The translations under genes were made by a program, and so were the position numbers. From positions 186,001 through 250,000 of the forward strand of contig NZ_AP022590.1 in the NCBI RefSeq assembly GCF_010731775.1: a stretch of 64,000 bases of DNA, read 5' to 3'. Below the pieces are notes generated by a model. It was not told the DNA's origin. It did not search any database and was given only the letters and a program-made list of their open reading frames with translations. The DNA is from Mycobacterium mantenii (GTDB taxonomy: Bacteria; Actinomycetota; Actinomycetes; Mycobacteriales; Mycobacteriaceae). This document shows, in pieces, positions 20,616-29,734 of this stretch (position 1 is the first letter of the stretch; every line of letters begins with the position of its first letter).

Positions 20616-20801
20616 TTAACCGTCCGCCGCTTTAAGTTCGCGCGGTGCCGGGCCGGCGGTCGGAACATCCGGGTCGTCATCGACCGGTGGCTCCGGGTCG
20701 CGCCATTCCTCGCTGCGGCTGGGTCGATTGCCGCGAACCGTCCCTTCCAATTCATCCTTGAGCGCATCGTCTTCGCGTGCACCGTGCTTGGAGTTTCCGC
20801 G
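20616..20801 (-). CDS. possible small acidic protein lacking a normal start codon
   Basis: A 61-codon open frame ends at the TAA at 20616-20618. It encodes a hydrophilic, Asp/Glu/Pro-rich peptide containing SKHGAREDDALKDELEGTVR and SEEWRDPEPPVDDDPDVP. This style is common in short uncharacterised mycobacterial proteins that begin MSxxHG. A stop (TAA at 20802-20804) precedes it and no ATG, GTG or TTG lies before the conserved-looking part, so it is either a remnant, uses a rare start, or carries an upstream base error. Other frames here give basic, unstructured products and look worse. Confidence 0.35.
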   Translation of the reverse strand, partial: RGNSKHGAREDDALKDELEGTVRGNRPSRSEEWRDPEPPVDDDPDVPTAGPAPRELKAADG

Positions 20802-20804
20802 TTA

Positions 20805-21109
20805 GATCTGACTGTCGCCTCTGCGCTTTCTGTGCTTGCCCGCCCTGACCGGAATGCCAGGGGAGGCTTAGGTCACCTACTACCCGTCACCACCCGGCCT
20901 AATCGGGAGTCGGGTGTGAGGGGTGGTGCAGGTGTTATCCACTGATGCGAAAGATGCTGCCCAAGAATGGATCCCTGCTCTGGCGAGTAACCGGCCGATA
21001 CGGTGTTTCGCGAGCGTAAATGTTTAAAGGGGGAGAGGTATGGCTATTTGCTGCATATATGCTCATGCCCTTCCGGGGGGCAATTGTTCTACACGAAAGG
21101 AAATGAACA
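20805..21109. other. intergenic stretch before the MPT63-like gene
   Basis: About 300 bp in which I see no convincing gene. It includes an AT-richer patch (around 21010-21065) that probably holds the promoter of the downstream secreted-protein gene, and a gaaagga ribosome binding site at about 21094. Confidence 0.4.
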
Positions 21110-21658
21110 GTGAAGGTCACCAAGATTGCTGCGACAGCTGCCGCTGCCGGGGGTATAGCGGTGGCAAGCGTTTTCGCGGCGACGCCCGCGCTGGCCGCGC
21201 CCAACATTCAGGGCTTCGGCACCAGTGAACAACTTGTGGACGGGCCGTTGATCACCGACTACACGGTGAGCAACCTGCAGCCCAGCACCGTCGCCATTCC
21301 GGGCTACACGCCCAAGGGAACGCTCTACCAGGCGGACATCACCGCCAGGTCGGACGGCGGGCTTGTCACCCCGATGGTGAATGACTTCATCGCCCGCGGC
21401 CCCAACGGCCAGAACTACCGGGTGATCGACAAGGTCGGGGCGCCCAACGGGCTCAACCCGGCTCCCATCGCTCAAGGCAACGAGTCGACCGGCACGCTGT
21501 ACTTCGACGTGACCGGCGCGCCTCCGAACGGTGTCGTCTACAACGACGGAATGCAAGACGTCCTGATGTGGACGTCCAACGCGCCGGGAGGCTCGGCGCC
21601 TGGCGCGCCGAACAGCCCGGCGCCGGGTGCACCGCCTGCGCCGGCAACGCACACCTGA
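21110..21658 (+). CDS. secreted MPT63-like immunogenic protein (DUF1942)
   Basis: 182 residues. An N-terminal signal peptide of about 29 residues ends in ATPALAAP. The mature domain is the small beta-sandwich of MPT63: TDYTVSNLQPSTVAIPGY, TPMVNDFIARGPNGQNYRV, STGTLYFDVTGAPP and NDGMQDVLMWTSN match the family pattern. After it comes a Pro/Ala/Gly tail of about 30 residues not found in classical MPT63. The GTG start is chosen for the upstream gaaagga site. Function of the family is unknown; it is secreted and antigenic in M. tuberculosis. A strong terminator follows. Confidence 0.85.
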   Translation: MKVTKIAATAAAAGGIAVASVFAATPALAAPNIQGFGTSEQLVDGPLITDYTVSNLQPSTVAIPGYTPKGTLYQADITARSDGGLVTPMVNDFIARGPNGQNYRVIDKVGAPNGLNPAPIAQGNESTGTLYFDVTGAPPNGVVYNDGMQDVLMWTSNAPGGSAPGAPNSPAPGAPPAPATHT

Positions 21659-21671
21659 TCCGGTTGTCGAT

Positions 21672-21706
21672 TTCTCCCCGCGCCACGCTCGGTGGCGCGG
21701 GGAGAA
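21672..21706. terminator. intrinsic terminator after the MPT63-like gene
   Basis: Perfect 15-bp inverted repeat (arms ttctccccgcgccac and its complement) with a 5-base loop, 13 bp after the stop codon and without a long T tract, as is usual in mycobacteria. Confidence 0.8.
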
Positions 21707-21742
21707 TTGCATAAAGGTGAATCGTGCGCCCCCGAAGCGGGT

Positions 21743-22693
21743 ATGCGACAGAGCATGAGTAACCCCGATCACAGGCCGGCGCCGGTGCGCGCGCAGGCGA
21801 AGCGGCAGGCCGAAGAAGCCCGCGAGGCGATGGAAGAACGACGCAGTCGTCAAAGCGGCGGGCTGAGCGGCTGGGTGGCCGAACGCGCAGCGAGATGGGA
21901 TCTCTCGGGTCAGGACGAGAGCGCGCTGCAGCGTCAGAAGTATCTGTGGAATGTGCTGGTGGACTACTGGTTTCGCATGGAAATCGACGGCTGGGAGAAC
22001 ATACCGGAGTCACCGCCGGCGCTGTTGATCGGGATTCACTCCGGCGCGCCGTTCGTCTGGGATGCGTGGACCGTCGGTCTGCAATGGTGGCGACGATTCG
22101 GACAGGATCGCACCTTGCACGGCACTGCGCACGATGCATTGATGGCGATTCCTGTGTTCGGGCGCTACTTCCGGTCGATGGGGGTGTTGCCGGCCGCCCC
22201 CGACGCGATCGCCACCGCATTGGCGGAAGGGCGTGACGTGGCGCTGTGGCCGGGCGGGGAAGTGGACTCGCTGCGCCCGTGGATCGAGCGCGATCGGGCC
22301 AACCTGGCCGGACGGACCGGCTTCGTCAAGATGGCGATTCGCGCCGGTGTGCCGATCGTGCCCATCGCCACCGTCGGCGGTGCGGACGCGATGCCGGTGC
22401 TGATCCGCGGCGACCGCCTGTCGAAAGCCCTGCGCCTGGACCGGGTCTTGCGGCTCAAGGTGTTCCCGCTGGCCGTCTCGTTGCCGTGGGGGATCGCGCC
22501 GGCGGCGCTTCCACAGCTGCCCCTGCCGGCCAAGATCAGAACCCGGTTCATGCCTCCGGTGGAGCTCGACAACGATCCCGCACGGGCCGACGACGACCAA
22601 TACGTCGACCGCAAATACCACGAGGTGCAAGATGCCATCCAGGATGGGATGAATGCGCTGGCGCGCAAACGCGCTTTCCCTCTCTTCGGCTGA
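21743..22693 (+). CDS. lysophospholipid/glycerol acyltransferase-like protein
   Basis: 316 residues from the ATG at 21743 (an alternative ATG is at 21755). Reading further upstream would run into the terminator hairpin. After a basic N-terminal helix (about residues 10-45), the acyltransferase core has LLIGIHSGAPFVWDAW, where the catalytic His-Ser-Gly is kept but His and Asp are further apart than in classical HX4D. A VALWPGGEVDSLRPW segment fits the substrate-binding FPEG-type motif, followed by IVPIATVGG. No transmembrane helix is obvious. It probably acylates a glycerophospholipid or glycolipid at the membrane. Confidence 0.72.
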   Translation: MRQSMSNPDHRPAPVRAQAKRQAEEAREAMEERRSRQSGGLSGWVAERAARWDLSGQDESALQRQKYLWNVLVDYWFRMEIDGWENIPESPPALLIGIHSGAPFVWDAWTVGLQWWRRFGQDRTLHGTAHDALMAIPVFGRYFRSMGVLPAAPDAIATALAEGRDVALWPGGEVDSLRPWIERDRANLAGRTGFVKMAIRAGVPIVPIATVGGADAMPVLIRGDRLSKALRLDRVLRLKVFPLAVSLPWGIAPAALPQLPLPAKIRTRFMPPVELDNDPARADDDQYVDRKYHEVQDAIQDGMNALARKRAFPLFG

Positions 22694-22724
22694 CCGTCCA
22701 CCAAAAGCGTTGCGCCTGAGGGTG

Positions 22725-23486
22725 TTAGGACTCTGATGCTTCCGTGTTCCGCAGACCCGGGTCGGACGTCGTGGCCGACGTCCAGATCGGGGTCAGCGTG
22801 GAGTCGGTGACGACCCATTCCGGCTGTGGTGGTGTGGCGGCCCGGTAGCCGACTCCCCGGACGGTGTTGACCATGAATTGGTGCCGGGTGCCGAGCTTGG
22901 CGCGCAGTCGCCGGATGTGAACGTCGATGGTACGCACCTTGCCGGTCGCGTCATAGCCCCACGTCTCTTGCATCAGCCGGGTGCGGGTGAATGCCTGACC
23001 GGCATGCTGCACAAGGAACTTCAGCAACTTGAACTCGGTGTGTGTCAGGCTCAGGTCGTGGCCGTCCAGCGTTGCGGTGAAACTGGGCGGATGCAGTAGC
23101 AGGTCGCCGAACTTCAGCGTGCCGTCGACCGCGCTGCGACGGTGGCTGATCGCGAGGCGCAGTCGCGCCTGCAACTCTTCCGCGCCGGTGCCGGGCACCA
23201 TGACGTCATCAAAACTGCCGTCCCCGTCGACCGTCACCCCGTCCGCTGGCGCGACCAGGGCCACCACGGCGGTACCGGGGTTGTCGACCTTGAGTCGATG
23301 GCCGATGGTCTGAGCCGACACCATATCGCTGCGCGCATCAATGATCGCGATGTCGGCCGTGGCGCAGTGCCCGTCTGTGTCGGCCGTCAGGGTGACATGG
23401 CGCACCGGCTGCGCGAACGTGGCCAAATCCGGTAGGGCCGATTCGAAGTCATCCTCATCGGTGAGTACCACCACGTGCAACGACAT
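22725..23486 (-). CDS. orphan OmpR-type response-regulator-like transcription factor (Rv2884-like)
   Basis: 253 residues. The start is placed at the ATG at 23486 with gagg 7 bases upstream. Residues 1-115 have a receiver-like fold, but acidic-pocket and phosphorylation residues look atypical (segment IAIIDARSD), as in GlnR-type atypical regulators. Residues 125-225 are a winged-helix DNA-binding domain: LSLTHTEFKLLKFLVQHAG, RTRLMQETWGYD, RTIDVHIRRLRAKLG and VRGVGYRA. No histidine kinase is nearby. Its position upstream of pyrH matches Rv2884. Targets are unknown. Confidence 0.85.
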   Translation of the reverse strand: MSLHVVVLTDEDDFESALPDLATFAQPVRHVTLTADTDGHCATADIAIIDARSDMVSAQTIGHRLKVDNPGTAVVALVAPADGVTVDGDGSFDDVMVPGTGAEELQARLRLAISHRRSAVDGTLKFGDLLLHPPSFTATLDGHDLSLTHTEFKLLKFLVQHAGQAFTRTRLMQETWGYDATGKVRTIDVHIRRLRAKLGTRHQFMVNTVRGVGYRAATPPQPEWVVTDSTLTPIWTSATTSDPGLRNTEASES

Positions 23487-23627
23487 CTCCAAACCTCATG
23501 ACGTCCCGGCTTCCCCCCCGGGTCCGTAGGCACCTCTTCGGAGATGTCATACAGCGCTATGCACGGGTACCCGTCCAGCTGAAAACTATGCAAACTCGGG
23601 CCGCGCCGGCCCGGCCTCGGAGAACGG

Positions 23628-23664
23628 CGATGGGCCCGGCCGTTTGCACGGACCGGGCCCATCG
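23628..23664. terminator. probable bidirectional terminator
   Basis: 12-bp arms cgatgggcccgg/ccgggcccatcg with a 13-base loop, 11 bp beyond the stop of the CsbD-like gene on the minus strand. Confidence 0.65.
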
Positions 23665-23675
23665 TTTACGACGTG

Positions 23676-23915
23676 TTACTGGTTGGCCTTCTGGCGCTCC
23701 TCGGCCGCCTCCGCGCCACCGCGCGCGGCTTCGGCTTCGGCTTCCTTCTTCGCGGCGTCGCGCTGCGCTTCGGCCTTGTCCTGCTGGGCCTGACCCTCGC
23801 GGGTGAGGTCATCACGACCGGCCACCGCGCCGACGGCCTCCTTGGCCTTGCCCTTGACGTCTTCGACGACGCCCTTCACAGCTTCGGCAGGTCCCGACTT
23901 GTTTTCTTCAGCCAT
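23676..23915 (-). CDS. CsbD-like stress protein (microaggregate-binding protein type)
   Basis: 79 residues, highly charged and helical. The N-terminal AEAVKGVVEDVKGKAKEAVG and GRDDLTREGQAQQDKAEAQR pattern is that of CsbD-family proteins. The Ala/Glu/Lys tail is probably disordered or a coiled coil. A gaggagg site precedes the ATG. Upstream the 11-bp motif gagcgatccac occurs twice, 27 bp apart (23945 and 23972), and could be a regulator site. CsbD proteins are induced by general stress; the biochemical role is not known. Confidence 0.75.
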   Translation of the reverse strand: MAEENKSGPAEAVKGVVEDVKGKAKEAVGAVAGRDDLTREGQAQQDKAEAQRDAAKKEAEAEAARGGAEAAEERQKANQ

Positions 23916-24257
23916 GGAAGTGTTCCTCCTCGTTGGCGTATTTTGAGCGATCCACGCTCAACGGCGATCGCGAGCGATCCACCCGGTCATACGGCGAGGC
24001 CGGTCCTCATTGCTTAAGACCGCATATTTCTGCCGCGTTGATGCGGGTTCCCATGCCACACATCGCTCAAACGCGAGCCCGAAGAAACCACACCGGCGAG
24101 GGCATTCCACTACCGGCAGACTCGAAAATTGGTCCGGCGCGCCAACTATGCGCATAATGCACCCCGCCGACGCCGCATTGTGCTGCGATGAGGCAGGATG
24201 TGAAATGCCGTCCCGGACGGAGACCGCCCGGGATGGCACTCTCATGCGAGGAGTCTG
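23916..24257. promoter_or_regulatory. divergent intergenic region csbD-like / pyrH
   Basis: 342 bp without a convincing gene. It holds the gagcgatccac direct repeats near the CsbD-like gene and, before pyrH, an imperfect hairpin at 24207-24237 (GCCGTCCCGG/CCGGGATGGC) that may be a leader structure. The pyrH ribosome site gaggag is at about 24248. Confidence 0.35.
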
Positions 24258-25085
24258 ATGACGGAGTCCAGGGAGCCCCACGTCGCCGGCTCGGCGGCTC
24301 CGAGGCCGGAGCCGACAACCACCAGCAACGGCGTGCCGACATCTGCACCGGAAAACGGTGCGGGCCAGTCACCGAGCCGGGCCAGGTATTCGCGAGTGCT
24401 GCTCAAGCTCGGCGGCGAAATGTTCGGCGGCGGCCAAGTCGGCTTGGATCCCGATGTCGTGGCGCGCGTGGCGCGACAGATCGCCGAGGTGGTTCGCGGC
24501 GGTGTCCAGGTTGCCGTGGTGATCGGCGGGGGCAACTTCTTCCGGGGTGCCCAGCTTCAGCAGCGTGGCATGGAACGCACCCGTTCGGATTACATGGGCA
24601 TGTTGGGCACGGTAATGAACAGCCTCGCGCTGCAAGACTTCCTGGAGAAGGAAGGCATCGTGACGCGGGTCCAGACCGCGATCACCATGGGCCAGGTGGC
24701 CGAGCCCTATCTGCCGTTGCGCGCCGTGCGCCACCTGGAGAAGGGGCGTGTGGTGATCTTCGGAGCCGGCATGGGGCTGCCGTACTTCTCCACCGACACC
24801 ACGGCGGCCCAGCGTGCCCTTGAGATCGGCGCCGAGGTGGTCTTGATGGCCAAGGCCGTCGACGGCGTGTTCTCCGCGGATCCACGGCAGCATCCCGACG
24901 CCGAATTGATTGCCGCGATCAGCCATCGCGAGGTCATCGACCGCGGGCTACGAGTGGCCGATGCCACCGCGTTCAGCCTGTGCATGGACAATGGCATGCC
25001 GATCCTGGTGTTCAACCTGCTGACCAATGGCAATATCGCCCGAGCGGTCGCTGGTGAGAAGATCGGGACGCTGGTCACCACCTGA
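24258..25085 (+). CDS. pyrH: UMP kinase
   Basis: 275 residues. It phosphorylates UMP to UDP as a hexamer regulated by GTP and UTP. Kinase-fold landmarks: [53 protein letters not shown] and [13 protein letters not shown]. The first 40 residues are a Pro/Ser-rich extension usual in mycobacteria but absent from E. coli. A gaggag site supports the start. pyrH is followed by frr and cdsA, as in M. tuberculosis Rv2883c-Rv2881c. Confidence 0.96.
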   Translation: MTESREPHVAGSAAPRPEPTTTSNGVPTSAPENGAGQSPSRARYSRVLLKLGGEMFGGGQVGLDPDVVARVARQIAEVVRGGVQVAVVIGGGNFFRGAQLQQRGMERTRSDYMGMLGTVMNSLALQDFLEKEGIVTRVQTAITMGQVAEPYLPLRAVRHLEKGRVVIFGAGMGLPYFSTDTTAAQRALEIGAEVVLMAKAVDGVFSADPRQHPDAELIAAISHREVIDRGLRVADATAFSLCMDNGMPILVFNLLTNGNIARAVAGEKIGTLVTT

Positions 25086-25147
25086 GGGGAAGACTCGATG
25101 TGCGTTCGCGAGGATCCGCGGCGCAGCGATGAGGAGGAGCGGCGCAC

Positions 25148-25705
25148 ATGATCGACGAGGCTCTCTTCGATGCGGAAGAGAAAATGGAGAAGGCCGTAGC
25201 GGTTGCCCGCGACGACCTGTCGACCATCCGGACCGGGCGCGCCAACCCCGGCATGTTCTCGCGGATCGTGATCGACTACTACGGCACGGCCACCCCCATC
25301 ACGCAACTGGCCAGCATCAACGTGCCCGAGGCGCGCCTTGTCGTCATCAAGCCCTACGAGGCCAGCCAGTTGGGTGCGATCGAGACGGCGATCCGCAACT
25401 CCGACCTCGGCGTCAATCCCACCAACGACGGCACCCTGATCCGGGTGGCCGTGCCGCAGCTCACCGAGGAACGCCGCCGCGAGCTGGTCAAACAGGCCAA
25501 GGGCAAGGGGGAGGACGCCAAGGTCTCGGTGCGCAACATCCGCCGCAAGGCGATGGAGGAGTTGCACCGCATCCGGAAGGACGGCGAGGCCGGCGAGGAT
25601 GAGGTAGGTCGGGCCGAAAAAGACCTGGACAAGACCACCCATCAATACGTCACCCAGATCGAAGAGTTGGTCAAGCACAAAGAAGGCGAACTGCTGGAGG
25701 TCTGA
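25148..25705 (+). CDS. frr: ribosome recycling factor
   Basis: 185 residues, the exact usual length. With EF-G it splits post-termination ribosomes. The motifs [35 protein letters not shown] and [15 protein letters not shown] are diagnostic. An aggagg site (gaggaggagcg) precedes the ATG. Confidence 0.97.
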   Translation: MIDEALFDAEEKMEKAVAVARDDLSTIRTGRANPGMFSRIVIDYYGTATPITQLASINVPEARLVVIKPYEASQLGAIETAIRNSDLGVNPTNDGTLIRVAVPQLTEERRRELVKQAKGKGEDAKVSVRNIRRKAMEELHRIRKDGEAGEDEVGRAEKDLDKTTHQYVTQIEELVKHKEGELLEV

Positions 25706-25738
25706 CGACCCGTCCAGCAGCTAAGTTCATTCAGGCCA

Positions 25739-26668
25739 GTGGCTACCCCAGATCCCGGCGCAGGCAACCCGCCCGACAATCCCGCGCGTGCCGCCGAGGA
25801 ACCGGTCGAACAGCCGGCCACGAAGACCTCCCGGGCCGGGCGCAACCTGGGCGCCGCGATCGCGGTGGGGGCCGGTATCGGCGGCGTCCTGATCGTCACG
25901 CTGCTATTCGCACCGCGCCTCTGGGTTCCCATCGTCGCGCTCGCCATCCTGGTGGCCACCCACGAGGTGGTCCGGCGCTTGCGCGAAGCCGGGTACGTCA
26001 TTGCCCTGATCCCGCTGCTGGCGGGGGGCCAGCTCACCGTCTGGTTGACCTGGCCGTTCCACGCCGCGGGCGCATTGGCCGGCTTCGGGGTGACCGTGGT
26101 GATCTGCAACGTGTGGCGGTTGTTCATGCAGGACAACAGCAAACGGCCCGAGCCGTTCGCCGGCTCGCCGTCAGCTAACTACCTCCGGGACGCTTCGGCC
26201 ACCGTGTTCCTGGCCGCGTGGGTGCCGCTGTTCGCCTCCTTCGGCGTGCTGCTGGTCTACCCGCACGACGGTGCCGGGCGGGTGTTCTGCCTGATGGTCA
26301 CCGTCGTCGCCTCCGACGTGGGCGGCTATGCGGTCGGGGTGCTGCTCGGCAAGCACCCGATGGTCCCGGCGATCAGTCCCAAGAAGTCCTGGGAGGGGTT
26401 CGCCGGTTCCCTGGCGTTGGGGATCACCGCGGCGATCCTGACCGCGACCCTTCTGGCCAACAAACCCTGGTGGATAGGCGCGCTGCTGGGCGTCGTCCTG
26501 GTGCTGACCTGCACGCTCGGCGATCTGGTGGAATCGCAGATCAAGCGCGACCTCGGCATCAAGGACATGGGCCGGTTGCTGCCCGGCCACGGCGGCCTGA
26601 TGGATCGGCTCGACGGCGTCCTGCCGTCGGCGGTCGCGGCCTGGACGGTGCTGACACTCGTTCCCTAG
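25739..26668 (+). CDS. cdsA: phosphatidate cytidylyltransferase (CDP-diacylglycerol synthase)
   Basis: 309 residues, integral membrane. It makes CDP-diacylglycerol from CTP and phosphatidate. A charged 40-residue cytoplasmic N-terminus precedes about seven transmembrane segments. The CDS signature is complete near the C-terminus: SQIKRDLGIKDMGRLLPGHG and then LMDRLDG. The start is GTG. It lies 33 bp after frr in the pyrH-frr-cdsA operon. Confidence 0.95.
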   Translation: MATPDPGAGNPPDNPARAAEEPVEQPATKTSRAGRNLGAAIAVGAGIGGVLIVTLLFAPRLWVPIVALAILVATHEVVRRLREAGYVIALIPLLAGGQLTVWLTWPFHAAGALAGFGVTVVICNVWRLFMQDNSKRPEPFAGSPSANYLRDASATVFLAAWVPLFASFGVLLVYPHDGAGRVFCLMVTVVASDVGGYAVGVLLGKHPMVPAISPKKSWEGFAGSLALGITAAILTATLLANKPWWIGALLGVVLVLTCTLGDLVESQIKRDLGIKDMGRLLPGHGGLMDRLDGVLPSAVAAWTVLTLVP

Positions 26669-26701
26669 CTCGGCCCGAACGTGACCGATACTGGACAGGT
26701 C

Positions 26702-27796
26702 ATGGTTCAACAATTAATTTTCTCCGAGCCGCGCCCCGGCAAGCCGCCGCGGCACCTGGCCGACCTCGATGAGGACGGCCGCGCGTCCGCCGTCGCAGAG
26801 CTGGGCTTGCCGGCGTTTCGCGCCAAGCAGCTGGCTCATCAGTACTACGGTCGGCTGATCGCCGACCCGCGGCAGATGACCGATCTCCCGGCGAGATTGC
26901 GCGACGCCATCGCCGAGACGATGTTCCCGATCCTGCTGACCGCGGCCTCCGAGGTGACCTGTGATGCGGGCCAGACGCGAAAGACGTTGTGGCGGGCGCT
27001 CGATGGGGTCACCGTCGAGTCGGTGCTGATGCGTTATCCGCAACGCAACACGGTGTGCATTTCGTCGCAGGCCGGCTGCGGTATGGCCTGCCCGTTCTGC
27101 GCGACCGGTCAGGGCGGCTTGAGCCGCAACCTGTCCACGGCCGAGATCCTCGAGCAGGTGCGCGCCGGCGCTGCGGCCCTGCGCGACGACTTCGGGGACC
27201 GGCTGTCCAACGTGGTGTTCATGGGCATGGGGGAGCCACTGGCCAACTACGCCCGCGTGGTGGCCGCGGTGCGGCGCATCATCGCCTCGCCGCCACACGG
27301 TTTCGGCATCTCGGCCCGTTCGGTGACGGTGTCCACGGTGGGCCTGGCCCCGTCCATCCGCAAGCTCGCCGACGAACGCCTCGGCGTGACGCTGGCGTTG
27401 TCGCTGCACGCGCCCGACGACGAACTGCGGGACACCCTGGTGCCGGTCAACAACCGGTGGAAAATCACCGAGGCCCTCGACGCCGCACGGTATTACGCCG
27501 ACGTCACCGGCCGGCGGGTGTCGGTGGAGTACGCGTTGATCCGCGATGTCAACGACCAGCCTTGGCGCGCAGACCTTTTGGGACAGCGGTTGCATCGCGC
27601 GCTCGGGCCGTTGGTGCACGTGAATCTGATCCCGCTCAACCCGACCCCGGGAAGTGAGTGGGACGCCAGCCCTAAGGCGGTCGAGCGGGAGTTCGTCCGC
27701 CGGGTCCGCGCCAAGGGGGTTTCGTGCACGGTGCGCGATACCCGCGGCCGCGAGATCAGCGCCGCCTGTGGACAGCTGGCCGCCGAGGGCGGGTAG
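26702..27796 (+). CDS. rlmN: dual-specificity RNA methyltransferase RlmN (radical SAM)
   Basis: 364 residues from ATG 26702, preferred over the in-frame GTG at 26681 because this matches the N-terminus I recall for Rv2880c. It methylates C2 of A2503 in 23S rRNA and A37 in some tRNAs. The radical-SAM [4Fe-4S] motif is CGMACPFC, the SAM contact GMGEPLANY is present, and the C-terminal resolving cysteine is in ISAACGQL, close to the end. The last coding residues fall inside a 58-bp tandem repeat that continues past the stop codon. Confidence 0.94.
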   Translation: MVQQLIFSEPRPGKPPRHLADLDEDGRASAVAELGLPAFRAKQLAHQYYGRLIADPRQMTDLPARLRDAIAETMFPILLTAASEVTCDAGQTRKTLWRALDGVTVESVLMRYPQRNTVCISSQAGCGMACPFCATGQGGLSRNLSTAEILEQVRAGAAALRDDFGDRLSNVVFMGMGEPLANYARVVAAVRRIIASPPHGFGISARSVTVSTVGLAPSIRKLADERLGVTLALSLHAPDDELRDTLVPVNNRWKITEALDAARYYADVTGRRVSVEYALIRDVNDQPWRADLLGQRLHRALGPLVHVNLIPLNPTPGSEWDASPKAVEREFVRRVRAKGVSCTVRDTRGREISAACGQLAAEGG

Positions 27797-27909
27797 CTGG
27801 AGCGCAGGCGATTCAGCACGGGCCTGTGGACAGCTGGCCGCCGAGGGCGGGTAGCTGGAGCGCAGGCGATTCAGCACGGGCCTGTGGACAGCTGGCCGCC
27901 GAAGGCGGA
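27765..27909 (+). repeat. 58-bp minisatellite overlapping the rlmN stop codon
   Basis: Copies start at 27765, 27823 and 27881 (period 58 bp, the third partial). Each begins cctgtggacagctggccgcc and contains the rlmN end CGQLAAEGG and its TAG. Copies 1 and 2 are identical; copy 3 differs slightly (gaaggcgg). Confidence 0.85.
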
Positions 27910-27969
27910 TGAACCGGAGGCGGGGCTGTCCCGTCGATGAAGGCATAACTCCAGCAAATGAGGTGTGCC

Positions 27970-28479
27970 ATGAGTATTCGCTTGTCGGCCCTGAGCAAAG
28001 CGTGCGCCGCGGTGCTGTTCGCCGCCACGGTGATAGCCGCCGTGGGCAGCGCGCCGCGCGCACTGGCCGCCGATGACCGCCTGCAGTTCACCGGGACAAC
28101 GCTGAGCGGCGCGCCGTTCAACGGCGCCAGCTTGCAGGGCAAGCCCGCGGTGCTGTGGTTCTGGGCGCCGTTCTGCCCGTTCTGTAACGCCGAAGCCCCG
28201 GGCGTCAGCCAGGTGGCGGCCGCCAATCCCGGTGTCACCTTCGTCGGGGTCGCCGGACACTCGGACGTCGGCGCGGAACAGACCTTCGTCTCCAAATACG
28301 GCCTGAACTTCACCAACCTCAACGATGCCGACGGGTCCATCTGGGCCCGCTACAACGTCCCCTGGCAGCCGGCCTACGTGTTCTACCGAGCGGACGGCAG
28401 CTCGACGTTCGTCAACAACCCCACCTCGGCGATGTCGCAGCAGGAGCTTTCCGACCGGGTCGCCGCCCTGAGGTCCTGA
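27970..28479 (+). CDS. mpt53: secreted thioredoxin-fold thiol oxidoreductase (MPT53/DsbE-like)
   Basis: 169 residues from the ATG at 27970 (gaggtg site upstream). A signal peptide ends at about residue 34 (PRALAAD). The TlpA/DsbE-like thioredoxin fold has the redox pair in WAPFCPFCNAEAPG and the cis-Pro loop NVPWQPAYV. M. tuberculosis Mpt53 oxidises extracytoplasmic protein thiols. The next gene starts one base after the stop and encodes a CcdA-type partner, so electron transfer across the membrane between the two is likely. Confidence 0.9.
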   Translation: MSIRLSALSKACAAVLFAATVIAAVGSAPRALAADDRLQFTGTTLSGAPFNGASLQGKPAVLWFWAPFCPFCNAEAPGVSQVAAANPGVTFVGVAGHSDVGAEQTFVSKYGLNFTNLNDADGSIWARYNVPWQPAYVFYRADGSSTFVNNPTSAMSQQELSDRVAALRS

Positions 28480-28480
28480 C

Positions 28481-29341
28481 TTGAGGGACCGGGGTCTGAT
28501 CGGCTTGGCCTTCGCGGCCGGGCTGGTCGCCGCGCTGAACCCATGTGGGTTCGCGATGCTGCCCGCCTACCTGCTGCTGGTGGTGCGCGGCCAGGGGTCG
28601 GGGGCGTCGTCGGGTGTGGCAGCGGCCGCGCGGGCGCTGGCGGCCACCGTGGGGATGGCGCTGGGTTTCTTGACGGTGTTCGGGCTGTTCGGCGTGCTGA
28701 CCGTGTCGGCGGCCACGACCGTGCAGCGGTACCTGCCGTACGCCACCGTGATCGTCGGCGCGGTGCTGATCGTGCTCGGGGCATGGCTGTTGTCGGGTCG
28801 TCAGCTGTCGAGGTTGACCCCGCGGCCGCTGGACCCGCGGTGGGCCCCGACGGTGCGGCTGGGCTCCATGTACGGGTACGGCATCAGCTACGCGATCGCA
28901 TCGCTGTCCTGCACCGTCGGGCCGTTCCTGGCCGTCACCGCGGCCGGCCTGCGCGGGGGGTCGATCGTCACCGGCGTGGCGATCTACCTCGCCTACAGTG
29001 CGGGCCTGACCCTGGTCGTCGGCGTGCTCGCCGTCGCGGCGGCGACGGCGAGCACCGCGATGGTGGACCGGCTGCGCCGAGTCCTGCCGTTCGTCAACCG
29101 GTTCGGTGGTGCGCTGCTGGTGCTGGTCGGGCTGTACGTGGCTTACTACGGCAGCTACGAGGTGCGCCTGTTCGGCGCGAACGGCAATCCGCAGGACGCG
29201 GTGATCACCGCGGCCGGACGCGTGCAGGGCGCGGTGGCCGGTTGGGTGCATCAGCACGGATGGTTGCCGTGGGTGACGGGCGTGCTCGCGTTAACGGTCG
29301 TGGTGATCGCCGGCGCCTGGCATCGCCGGGCGCAACGCTAG
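28481..29341 (+). CDS. ccdA: CcdA/DsbD-type cytochrome c biogenesis membrane protein
   Basis: 286 residues, TTG start directly after mpt53. Six to seven transmembrane helices; the first carries ALNPCGFAMLPAYLLL and the fourth ASLSCTVGPFLAV, the paired membrane cysteines that shuttle reducing equivalents from cytoplasmic thioredoxin to exported thiol proteins. It is the counterpart of Rv2877c. The protein ends with a basic tail. Confidence 0.9.
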   Translation: MRDRGLIGLAFAAGLVAALNPCGFAMLPAYLLLVVRGQGSGASSGVAAAARALAATVGMALGFLTVFGLFGVLTVSAATTVQRYLPYATVIVGAVLIVLGAWLLSGRQLSRLTPRPLDPRWAPTVRLGSMYGYGISYAIASLSCTVGPFLAVTAAGLRGGSIVTGVAIYLAYSAGLTLVVGVLAVAAATASTAMVDRLRRVLPFVNRFGGALLVLVGLYVAYYGSYEVRLFGANGNPQDAVITAAGRVQGAVAGWVHQHGWLPWVTGVLALTVVVIAGAWHRRAQR

Positions 29342-29358
29342 GGCGACCGGGGCGGTGA

Positions 29359-29613
29359 CTACCTGATCCAGCCGCGGCGGCGGCCCCACAGGTCGCGGAT
29401 CAGCACCACGAGGGTCAGCGCCGCAAACCCGATCAAAAACCAGTTCTCGATGTGGCCGACGTGGTTGCCGCGCAGCATCGCCAGCAGGAATCCGAAGCCG
29501 ATCAGGCTGGCAATATGCCAGGTCCGGTGGTTGATCCTGCTCCAACCCCACGCTGCCGACGGCACCTCGACGTCGTCGACGCCGCTGAAGTGCTCCACCT
29601 CGGTACTGGCCAC
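29359..29613 (-). CDS. small two-helix membrane protein (Rv2876-like)
   Basis: 84 residues from a GTG at 29613. The acidic N-terminus ([15 protein letters not shown]) is followed by [12 protein letters not shown], a hydrophobic helix, the loop [11 protein letters not shown], a second helix and a basic end [10 protein letters not shown]. It lies on the strand opposite its neighbours, convergent with ccdA. Function unknown. In M. tuberculosis this gene borders mpt70-dipZ-mpt83, which are not present here. Confidence 0.75.
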   Translation of the reverse strand: MASTEVEHFSGVDDVEVPSAAWGWSRINHRTWHIASLIGFGFLLAMLRGNHVGHIENWFLIGFAALTLVVLIRDLWGRRRGWIR

Positions 29614-29734
29614 GGCGAATCCCCTTCGGATCGGATTGGCTTGTCGAACCCAAATTCTGGCACACCCGCCACCGGGCCCGCGGGGCATGGCCCGGCGCAT
29701 GGCCCCCATCGGTGCCGGGCGGCACAATGAATGG

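Noticed and set aside
20577..20945. Plus-strand frame of 122 codons after the SDR start
   Set aside because: Its composition is unlike a folded protein and it overlaps the more convincing acidic minus-strand peptide.
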